From Planctomycetota bacterium (lineage in GTDB: Bacteria > Planctomycetota > SZUA-567 > H5-PLA8), in the NCBI GenBank assembly GCA_026184295.1, contig JAHCJK010000037.1, positions 1 to 38,048 on the forward strand: DNA of 38,048 nucleotides, read 5' to 3'. The notes beneath the pieces were generated by a model that worked only from the letters and a program-made list of their open reading frames with translations, had not been told where the DNA came from and ran no database searches. The stretch's first letter is position 1. Every line of letters begins with the position of its first letter. The translations under genes were made by a program, and so were the position numbers. Positions 17,119 through 23,139 of this stretch are shown piece after piece.

Positions 17119-18174
17119 ATGTCCGCGAAGATGGTGGTGCTGGTGCTCGTCGTGTTGATCGCCGCGGCCGTGGCGCTGGCGTGGGTCTCCCCGCCGAAGC
17201 ACGGCGTGGTCGTGTACACCTCGGTCGATTCCGAATTCGCGAAGCCGCTGGCCGAACGCTTCGAGCGCGCCACCGGCATCCCCGTGGTGCTGCGCACCGA
17301 CAGCGAGATCAGCAAGACGACGGGCATGCTCGGCCGGCTGCGCGAACTGAAAGACCGCCCCGACGGCGACGTCTTCTGGAACAGCGAACTCAGCGCCACG
17401 CTGCTGCTCGCGCGCGACGGGCTGCTCACGCCCTATGTTTCGCCCGCGGCCGCCGCGATCCCCGCCGACTTCAAGGATGCGCAAGGCCTGTGGACGGGCT
17501 TCGGCTGCCGCGCGCGCGTGCTGGTCTTCAACACCGAACGCGTGAAGAAGGAAGACGCGCCGAAGCGCCTGGAAGACCTGACCGATCCCAAGTGGCGCGG
17601 ACGCTTCTGCATGGCGCGCCCGATGTTCGGGACCACGCGCAGCCACCTGGTCTCGCTGGTGCTCGCGATGGGCGAAGAGCAGGGCCTCGCGTTCCTGCGC
17701 AAGCTGCGCGAGAACGCCACCGCCGGAGCCCCCGCGCGCCCGTGGATCGTGGACGGAAACTCCGCCGTGCGCGAGCGCGTCGCGGAAGGCGTCTTCGACC
17801 TGGGGCTGACCGACACCGACGACGTGTACGTCGCGCAGGACCGCAACCGCCCCGTGGATCTGGTGATGATCGGGCAGACGGAAACCTGGCCGGGCGTCTA
17901 CCTGATTCCCAACACGGTCGGGCTGATCGCCAAGGGCCCGAACCCGGAGGCGGGCAAGAAGTTCATCGACTTTCTGCTGCGGCCCGAGACCGAGGCGTGG
18001 CTGGCCGAACAGGGCGCGCGGCAGATTCCCGTGCGCGCTGAGGTGCCCGTGCCCGCCGGGCGCCCGAAGCTGGCCGATCTGACCGCCGCGAAGGTGGACG
18101 CGGCGAAGCTCCAGGCGGAAATCGAGCGCCTGAGCGAGACGATCGACAAGCTGGTGCGCGGCGAGATCAAGTGA
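17119..18174 (+). CDS. Fe3+-type ABC transporter substrate-binding protein with C-terminal helical extension
   Basis: The 351-residue protein begins with a hydrophobic helix (residues 5-23) without a lipobox cysteine, so it is either a cleaved secretory signal or an uncleaved anchor. The body matches the FbpA/AfuA-type binding proteins: VVVYTSVDSEFAKPLAERF, FERATGIPVVLRTDS, GDVFWNSE, GFGCRARVLVFNT, LTDPKWRGRFCMARP and LGLTDTDDVYVA. These bind ferric iron or, in related groups, phosphonates, sugars or thiamine. After about residue 312 it continues into an extra helix (AAKLQAEIERLSETIDKLV), probably a coiled coil. GAGG lies 8 bases before the ATG. A permease of the matching class is encoded at 657-2495 on the other strand; no ATPase is found here. 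It may follow the coiled-coil membrane protein in one transcript, 67 bp apart. Confidence 0.88.
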   Translation: MSAKMVVLVLVVLIAAAVALAWVSPPKHGVVVYTSVDSEFAKPLAERFERATGIPVVLRTDSEISKTTGMLGRLRELKDRPDGDVFWNSELSATLLLARDGLLTPYVSPAAAAIPADFKDAQGLWTGFGCRARVLVFNTERVKKEDAPKRLEDLTDPKWRGRFCMARPMFGTTRSHLVSLVLAMGEEQGLAFLRKLRENATAGAPARPWIVDGNSAVRERVAEGVFDLGLTDTDDVYVAQDRNRPVDLVMIGQTETWPGVYLIPNTVGLIAKGPNPEAGKKFIDFLLRPETEAWLAEQGARQIPVRAEVPVPAGRPKLADLTAAKVDAAKLQAEIERLSETIDKLVRGEIK

Positions 18175-18196
18175 CCCCGCCGCGCGCGGCTCACTT
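18169..18196. terminator. Bidirectional hairpin spanning two convergent stop codons
   Basis: AAGTGA (18169-18174) and TCACTT (18191-18196) are inverted copies that contain the stop codons of the two convergent genes. Between them the 12-bp palindrome GCCGCGCGCGGC (18179-18190) extends the potential stem, leaving four unpaired C on one side. It could stop transcription from both sides; no T-run follows. Confidence 0.4.
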
Positions 18197-19693
18197 CTGC
18201 CCGCGGGTCTTGTTGTAGAATTCGCGCAGCTTGGCGCGCTCTTCGTCGTTCAGCTTCCCGTCGCCGTCCTCGTCGAACTTCTTCACCGCTTCCTTGATGA
18301 GGTCGCGCAGGTTGGTGCCTTCGCCGCCGCCGAAGATGCTGCGTCCCGCCGCGGCCTTGAGCGCCAGCGCGTCGGTCTCGTGCTCGGGCATCACCTGCAC
18401 CCAGCAGAGCGCCATCTCGTCGGTGGTCTGCTCGCCCCACGTCACGCGCTTGGGCGGATTGCTGGGATTGCGCGGGTTCCCCGTGGAATTGTCGTAGGTG
18501 AACTCGACTTCCACCTTGGTGCCCTTGGGCAGCTTGACCGGCTTCTCGTACATGTACTGCCCCTGCCAGTTGAAGTCCCAGTCCTTGATCCAGATCAGCG
18601 GCGTCACCGAGCCGTCGGGCAGGTAGGCGTTGCATTTGATGTCCTTGGCCAGCAGGTGCGCGTGCGGCGCGATGCCGATGGCCTCCATGTCGATCGTCGT
18701 GGTCGTGGACTCCTTGATCGTGTAGGCCTTCTCGCCGGCGGGGATGTCGATCTTGCGCCCGCGCATGGTCAGCGCGGCCAGCGTGCGTGTGGGCGGCTTC
18801 TTGCTGTAGTAGATCCCGACTTGCGAAAGCTCGCTCTCTTCCTTGCCCGTCGGATGGAAGTGCAGCTGCAGGACCAGGTCGGAACCTTTCTTGATCGCCT
18901 TCGCCGTGCCTTCGGGCAGCGGGCGCGGCAGCGCCCCCGGCGCCCAGCCGCCCAGTCCGCCCGTGGGCAGGAAGCCCGGCCCGCCGAAGCTCGCGAAGCC
19001 CGGCAGCGGATCGGCTTCGTCCTTCTTGCGCGCGGTGCCAAGCGAATCGAGGAAGAGCAGCGCGTGGTGGACGACCTTGCGGTTGCCCGGGCGGTACTCG
19101 ACGGCGCTGACGTACTTGTCCTCGTCGATGGGAATCGGGATCACGAAGCAGCGGTAGACGTCGCGCCCTTCGGCCGCGACCGTGTAGGCCTCGGGCATCT
19201 TCAGCACCAGGTCGGGCGGTCCGAGCTGCCAGCCTTCGGTGAACTTGGGCGCTTCGGGCAGGTCCTTGGCGTCGCCTTCGGGCGAACCGTCGTCCACCCA
19301 CTGCTGGATGAGGCCGATCTGTTCGTTGGTCAGGCGGCGCGCGTCGTGGAATTCGCCGTAGCCGGGCTCGGCCTTCCACGGCGGCATCAGGCGGTCCTTG
19401 ACGATCATCGCGATCTGGACGTCGCGCTTCTGCGCGTCGCGGTAGCTGCCGAGCGGGAACGGCGCGATCTCGCCGTTGCGGTGGCAGGACATGCAGTTGT
19501 TGAAGAGGATCGGCGCGATGTGCTTCGTGTACGTCACCGAGCCCTTCGGCTTCGCGAGGTACGGCGGGTCGGCGGGGAGCGCGGCGGGCTTGGCGGTCTT
19601 GTCCGCCTCGGGCGCCGCCGCGTCTTCCGCGCGCGCCGCGCAGGCGAACAGCACGCATCCGCAGAGTCCGGCGACGACGAGACGCGCGTTCAT
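18191..19693 (-). CDS. Secreted cytochrome c / copper type II monooxygenase-like protein with C-terminal EF-hand
   Basis: The 500-residue protein starts with a secretion signal (about 1-22). A c-type cytochrome module at about 54-140 has one haem motif, CMSCH (C67, C70, H71). A two-domain fold resembling copper type II ascorbate-dependent monooxygenases (PHM/DBM family) follows. H209-H210 (KVVHHALLF) and H278/H280 (LQLHFHPTGK) are candidate ligands of one copper; H344, H346 (APHAHLL) and M381 (GQYMYEKP) fit the His-His-Met site of the second. The C-terminus carries a full EF-hand loop, DEDGDGKLNDEE from D474. PHM-like enzymes hydroxylate carbon with O2, so haem could feed electrons to the copper site; the substrate is unknown. 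It overlaps the redoxin stop by ATGA and is the second gene of that pair. The LFAC at the signal end is a poor lipobox. Confidence 0.87.
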   Translation of the reverse strand: MNARLVVAGLCGCVLFACAARAEDAAAPEADKTAKPAALPADPPYLAKPKGSVTYTKHIAPILFNNCMSCHRNGEIAPFPLGSYRDAQKRDVQIAMIVKDRLMPPWKAEPGYGEFHDARRLTNEQIGLIQQWVDDGSPEGDAKDLPEAPKFTEGWQLGPPDLVLKMPEAYTVAAEGRDVYRCFVIPIPIDEDKYVSAVEYRPGNRKVVHHALLFLDSLGTARKKDEADPLPGFASFGGPGFLPTGGLGGWAPGALPRPLPEGTAKAIKKGSDLVLQLHFHPTGKEESELSQVGIYYSKKPPTRTLAALTMRGRKIDIPAGEKAYTIKESTTTTIDMEAIGIAPHAHLLAKDIKCNAYLPDGSVTPLIWIKDWDFNWQGQYMYEKPVKLPKGTKVEVEFTYDNSTGNPRNPSNPPKRVTWGEQTTDEMALCWVQVMPEHETDALALKAAAGRSIFGGGEGTNLRDLIKEAVKKFDEDGDGKLNDEERAKLREFYNKTRGQK

Positions 19694-20280
19694 GGTTTTC
19701 GTTCCTCTAGGGACTGGATAAAGCAGCCGACGGCCTTGGTCTCGGGGGTCGGCACGGCCTTGCCCGCGGCGACGGCGTCGAGCGCCTCGCGCAGATCCTT
19801 CGTGGTCGCTTCGGTTCGCTGCTGCGTAAAGCCGACGTTGCGGTCGTCGATGCGCCCGCGGTAAAGCGTCTGGCCTTCGGCGCCGACGACGAAGGCCTCG
19901 GGCGTCACCTTCGCCTTCAGCCGCTTCACCAGCGCGTGCTTGGGATCCATCAGCACCGGGCAGGCGTAGCCGAATTCCTGCGCGTGCTTCTTCGCGGACT
20001 CGACGGTGACGTCGGGATCGACATGAACGAGGTAAAAGGCGATGCCCTGCTTGCCGCAGGCTTCGCACAGGCGCTTGATCTCCGGCGCGTACCCGTTGGC
20101 GACGGGGCAATCGACGGTGATAAAGATCACGACCGCGGCCTTCTGGCCCTTGGCGAGTTCCAGCGGGTGGCGCTCGGCGCCGTCGAGGTCCTTCAGCGCG
20201 AGCGCGTCTTCGGCATGCGCGAGCGAGACGGCGGCGACGGCCGCGAGTGCGAGCGCGATCCAGCCTCCTCGATTCCGCAT
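19690..20280 (-). CDS. Secreted redoxin (AhpC/TSA-like thioredoxin fold)
   Basis: The 196-residue protein has a signal peptide (cleavage likely after AHA, residue 23) and a thioredoxin-like fold: AAVVIFITVDCPVANGYAPE, then FYLVHVDPDVT and AKVTPEAFVVGAEGQTLYRG. The active site has one cysteine, C58 in DCPVANGYAPE, rather than CxxC. This CPxxNxYAPE form is typical of a redoxin group common in planctomycetes and acidobacteria. C72 and C75 could resolve a disulfide. The ATG at 20280 has GGAGG 7 bases upstream; the frame is open further without signals. Its stop overlaps the ATG of the cytochrome/monooxygenase gene, so the two are translated together. It may reduce the partner's copper or cysteines, or detoxify peroxides, outside the cytoplasm. 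Confidence 0.87.
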   Translation of the reverse strand: MRNRGGWIALALAAVAAVSLAHAEDALALKDLDGAERHPLELAKGQKAAVVIFITVDCPVANGYAPEIKRLCEACGKQGIAFYLVHVDPDVTVESAKKHAQEFGYACPVLMDPKHALVKRLKAKVTPEAFVVGAEGQTLYRGRIDDRNVGFTQQRTEATTKDLREALDAVAAGKAVPTPETKAVGCFIQSLEERKP

Positions 20281-20359
20281 ACCGCCGTCCTCCGCGCACA
20301 CGATCCGCCGATTAGACACCGCGCCCCGGCCCGGTTGTTACACGTCTTCCTCAAACGAC

Positions 20360-20382
20360 GCTCCCCCTGGAACAGGGGGAGC
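20360..20382 (-). terminator. Hairpin terminator of the EF-hand gene
   Basis: GCTCCCCCTG (20360-20369) and CAGGGGGAGC (20373-20382) form a perfect 10-bp stem with a 3-base loop. It lies 28 bases past the stop of the minus-strand EF-hand gene and 80 bases before the redoxin start. On the minus strand the stem is followed by GTCGTTTG, a poor U-tract. It separates the EF-hand and redoxin transcripts. Confidence 0.65.
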
Positions 20383-20409
20383 ATGCCGCGTCGCTGCGCT
20401 TCCGATGCG

Positions 20410-21135
20410 CTAGTTGCCGTTCAGAATCTTGTCGATCTCGGCCTTGGCCTTGGCGCGCTCCGCGTCGGACATGTCGGTGACGCTCTCTTCCTTCTCGGCC
20501 TCGTTCTTCTTTTCCATCCGCCCTTCGCGGCCCAGCGGGCGGCGTTCGCCGCGCTTGCTGAGCAGTTCCTGCGCCTTGGCCATTTCCTTCTCGTCCAGTT
20601 TGCCGTCCTTGTTCTCGTCGAAGCGTTCGACCAGGCGCTTCTTCAATTCCTGGCCTTCGGGGCTGTTCATCTTTTCCATCTGCTCAAGCACCTTCGCAGC
20701 TTCCTTCTCGTCCACCTTGCCGTCCTTGTTTTCGTCGTAGCGTTCGACGGTGTGCTTGCGCATCTCGGCGATCTTGGCCGCCATCTCGTCCGGCACCTGG
20801 GCGGGCAGGTCGTCCTTGCCGTTCAGCGACTTGGAGATGTCCTTGATCGCGTCGGTGCGTTCGGCGCCGGTCAGTTTCTTGTCCTGGTTGGCGTCGAACT
20901 GTTCGAGCAGGCGCGCGTACATGTTGGCGCCTTCGCCGTAGCGCGAATCGCCGCCCTTCTGAATCTTCTTCACCTTGCCGGTGGGCTTGGCGGGTTCGTT
21001 CTCGGCTTCCTTCAGGCGCGCTTCCAGTTCCTTCTGCGCCTCGGCGTCGGGCTTGGGCGCGTCCTCGCAGGCCGCCCGGGCCATCCAGGCACCGGCGACA
21101 ACGCTGAGCAGAACCGTCAGGGGGATGCGCGGCAT
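20410..21135 (-). CDS. Secreted EF-hand calcium-binding protein
   Basis: The 241-residue protein has a signal peptide (residues 1-22). A charged helical region follows, then three EF-hand loops: DANQDKKLTGAE (81-92), DENKDGKVDEKE (134-145) and DENKDGKLDEKE (173-184). The last two match the calcium-binding consensus fully. The first has Lys where the conserved Gly is expected and may bind weakly. The C-terminal 50 residues are Lys/Glu-rich. Such proteins probably bind calcium in the periplasm or at the surface; no enzymatic domain is seen. ATG 21135 is preceded by AGGAG at 6 bases. The neighbouring cytochrome/monooxygenase also has an EF-hand, so both may respond to calcium. A hairpin follows the gene. 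Confidence 0.85.
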   Translation of the reverse strand: MPRIPLTVLLSVVAGAWMARAACEDAPKPDAEAQKELEARLKEAENEPAKPTGKVKKIQKGGDSRYGEGANMYARLLEQFDANQDKKLTGAERTDAIKDISKSLNGKDDLPAQVPDEMAAKIAEMRKHTVERYDENKDGKVDEKEAAKVLEQMEKMNSPEGQELKKRLVERFDENKDGKLDEKEMAKAQELLSKRGERRPLGREGRMEKKNEAEKEESVTDMSDAERAKAKAEIDKILNGN

Positions 21136-21162
21136 ACGTGGCTCCTGGGGACCCTTCTCCTT

Positions 21163-21190
21163 TATATAGAATAGCGTACCGCGTACCAAA
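21163..21190 (-). promoter_or_regulatory. Candidate promoter of the EF-hand gene
   Basis: On the minus strand TTTGGT (21190-21185) and TATATA (21168-21163) are spaced by 16 bp, with the ATG 28 bp beyond. A direct repeat GGTACGC-GGTACGC lies in the spacer region. The AT-rich -10 stands out in this GC-rich sequence. Confidence 0.35.
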
Positions 21191-21303
21191 CTGCACAAAA
21201 TCAAAGATCGTTGGCCCGCCTTGGGTTGCAGAAGTGCACCTGTGCCAACCTCTTGCGGGAAATCTCGGCACGCGAAGTCGGTTGTGGGAAGAAACGACAC
21301 GAA

Positions 21304-21356
21304 CGGCAGTGAACAGTGGTCAGTGAACAGCAGTGAACAGTGAACGGCAGTGGACG
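21304..21356. repeat. Short block of GTGAACA-type repeats, inverted relative to the main heptamer array
   Basis: The block contains repeated CAGTGAACAGT elements with irregular spacing (also around 21447-21488). The unit GTGAACA is the reverse complement of TGTTCAC, the unit at the right end of the main array at 22202-22331. The two blocks are therefore inverted copies about 900 bp apart. No gene is seen here. Confidence 0.65.
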
Positions 21357-21360
21357 GCGG

Positions 21361-21440
21361 GTGTTGTTGTAGGACAGGCGTCTCGCCTGTCTGTTGCTTT
21401 CCCTGCGCGAACTCCTTGGAATTGGATGGTTCCGCGACCC
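21361..21440. repeat. 80-bp direct repeat, copy 1, with GGCGTCTCGCC hairpin
   Basis: This copy is identical to 21491-21570 at 76 of 80 positions. It contains GACAGGCG (21373-21380) and CGCCTGTC (21384-21391), an 8-bp stem with a TCT loop. I recognise the hairpin as a dispersed intergenic repeat common in planctomycetes and related bacteria, which gives spurious TGVSPV or TGETPVP peptides when translated. Confidence 0.75.
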
Positions 21441-21490
21441 TTCAGTGGTCAGTGAACAGTGGACAGTGGACGACGGGGGACAGTGAACGC

Positions 21491-21570
21491 GGGTTGTTGT
21501 GGGACAGGCGTCTCGCCTGTCTGTTGCTTGCCCTGCGCAAACTCCTTGGAATTGGATGGTTCCGCGACCC
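21491..21570. repeat. 80-bp direct repeat, copy 2
   Basis: Second copy of the repeat at 21361-21440, offset by 130 bp, with four mismatches. The same hairpin lies at 21503-21521. The 50 bp between the copies carry CAGTGAACAGT-type heptamer fragments. Confidence 0.75.
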
Positions 21571-21601
21571 CTTCAGGGTCGGTCCTTAGCGCGGCATCGT
21601 T

Positions 21602-21646
21602 CCAGGGGCGTTGCCCCTGGCTATTTTCCTTCGGCCCTTTGGGCCG
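21602..21646. repeat. Twin hairpin element next to the heptamer array
   Basis: CCAGGGGC (21602-21609) pairs with GCCCCTGG (21613-21620) around GTT. CGGCCC (21632-21637) pairs with GGGCCG (21641-21646) around TTT. The two adjacent perfect hairpins look like another dispersed non-coding repeat of the same genome. No gene is present. Confidence 0.55.
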
Positions 21647-21697
21647 ACGGCGCATGACGACCCTGGGCTGGTTAACGGATCACTGATACCAGTTTCT

Positions 21698-22331
21698 TGT
21701 TGGCTGTTGGCTGTTGGCTGTTGGCTGTTGGCTGTTGGCTGTTGGCTGTTGTTGTTACGTTGGCTGTTGGCTGTTGGCTGTTGGCTGTTGGCTGTTGGCT
21801 GTTGGCTGTTGGCTGTTGGCTGTTGGCTGTTGGCTGTTGGCTGTTGGCTGTTGGCTGTTGGCTGTTGGCTGTTGGCTGTTGGCTGCTGGCTGTTGGCTGT
21901 TGGCTGTTGGCTGTTGTTGGCTGTTGGCTGTTGGCTGTTGGCTGTTGGCTGTTGGCTGTTGGCTGTTGGCTGTTGGCTGTTGGCTGTTGGCTGTTGGCTG
22001 TTGGCTGTTGGCTGTTGGCTGTTGGCTGTTGGCTGTTGGCTGTTGGCTGTTGGCTGTTCGCTGTTCGCTGTTCGCTGTTCGCTGTTCGCTGTTCGCTGTT
22101 CGCTGTTCGCTGTTCGCTGTTCGCTGTTCGCTGTTCGCTGTTCGCTGTTCGCTGTTCGCTGTTCGCTGTTCGCTGTTCGCTGTTCGCTGTTCGCTGTTCG
22201 CTGTTCACTGTTCACTGTTCACTGTTCACTGTTCACTGATCACTGATCACTGATCACTGTTCACTGTTCGCTGTTCACTGTTCACTGTCCACTGTTCGCT
22301 CGCTGATCACTGATCACTGTTCACTGACCAC
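21698..22331. repeat. Heptanucleotide tandem repeat array in three zones
   Basis: Zone 1 (21698-22054) is TGTTGGC repeated about 49 times, with two short insertions near 21745-21760 and 21911-21917 and one TGCTGGC variant near 21885. Zone 2 (22055-22201) is exactly 21 copies of TGTTCGC. Zone 3 (22202-22331) mixes TGTTCAC, TGATCAC, TGTTCGC and single variants. Adjacent zones differ by one base in the unit (GGC to CGC to CAC), and phase is kept across the borders. The array is open in several frames only because the unit lacks stop codons; it is not coding. It ends four bases before the nagB stop codon. Similar heptamer arrays occur between genes in other phyla. Replication slippage or unequal exchange explains the homogeneous zones. 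Confidence 0.95.
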
Positions 22332-22335
22332 CGAA

Positions 22336-23079
22336 CTAAATCCTTTCCGCCGCCGCCTTGTCCAGCACGAAGGTGCAGTCGGCGTGGTCTTGCAGCAGGC
22401 TGGCGGGGACGTCGGGGGTCTTGGGGCCCTTCACGGCCTTGGCGACGATCTCGGCCTTCTTCGCGCCGATGGCCACGAGCAGCAGGCGGCGCGCGTCGAG
22501 GACCGTTCCGACGCCGGCGGTGAGCGCGTGCGGCGGGACCTCGGCGGGCGTCTTGAAGAATCGGCCGTCGGCGTTGCTCGCGAGCGTGCTCTCGGCCAGC
22601 GCGACCTTGCGCGTGCGGCTGTCGGCGGGCGAACCGGGTTCGTTGAAGGCCACGTGCCCGTTGGTCCCGATGCCCAGCAGCCACAGGTCGATGCCGCCGC
22701 AGGCCTTGATCTTGGCCTCAAAGCTGGCGCATTCGGCGTCCACGTCGGCCGCGGCTCCGTTGAGGACGTACGTATTCCACGGGCGGACGTCGAGGTGGTC
22801 GAATAGGTGCCTGTTCATGTACGTGCGGTAGCTCTGCGGATGTTCGCACGCGATCCCGTGGTACTCGTCGAGGTTGAAGGCGTGGACGCCCGCGAACGAG
22901 ACGCGCTCGGCCTTGCTCAGCCGCACGATCTCCGCGTAGCTGCGCTCGGGCGTGGAACCGGTCGCCAGGCCCAGCACCGCGCCGGGACGATCGCGCACGA
23001 GCGAGACGAACTGACCCGCGACGTGCTGCGCGACGGCCTCCGGCGTGTCGAGCACCAGCAGCTTGATGCGAGAAGCCAT
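22336..23079 (-). CDS. nagB: Glucosamine-6-phosphate deaminase
   Basis: The 247-residue protein has the usual NagB length and motifs: phosphate-binding loop LGLATGSTP, FNLDEYHG with D71, and GIGTNGHVAFNEPGS with N140, H142 and E147. NagB converts glucosamine-6-phosphate to fructose-6-phosphate and ammonia in the cytoplasm, the last committed step of amino-sugar breakdown. Asn at 140 replaces the Asp of the E. coli enzyme; I recall Asn in Bacillus-type NagB as well, so activity is expected. GGGAGGG lies 8 bases before the ATG. It is the third gene after the ROK regulator and the NagB-LmbE fusion on the same strand, with gaps of 60-72 bp, so an amino-sugar operon is likely. The stop codon lies four bases from the heptamer array. 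Confidence 0.93.
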   Translation of the reverse strand: MASRIKLLVLDTPEAVAQHVAGQFVSLVRDRPGAVLGLATGSTPERSYAEIVRLSKAERVSFAGVHAFNLDEYHGIACEHPQSYRTYMNRHLFDHLDVRPWNTYVLNGAAADVDAECASFEAKIKACGGIDLWLLGIGTNGHVAFNEPGSPADSRTRKVALAESTLASNADGRFFKTPAEVPPHALTAGVGTVLDARRLLLVAIGAKKAEIVAKAVKGPKTPDVPASLLQDHADCTFVLDKAAAERI

Positions 23080-23139
23080 CCGCGTTTCCCTCCCCTTGCC
23101 CCGTCTACCCTGCGCGCATCCGCCAGAACGGGCCTGCGC

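Noticed and set aside
21586-22253. Open frames through the heptamer array on both strands
   Set aside because: A 7-bp unit without stop codons is open in all frames; the peptides are simple repeats with no ribosome site or domain.
21698-22331. CRISPR array
   Set aside because: The repeats are 7 bp and directly adjacent, without unique spacers, and no cas genes are nearby.
22642-22666. Loss of the NagB active-site Asp (GTNGH instead of GNDGH)
   Set aside because: From family knowledge, Asn at this position also occurs in Bacillus-type NagB, and the other catalytic residues are kept.
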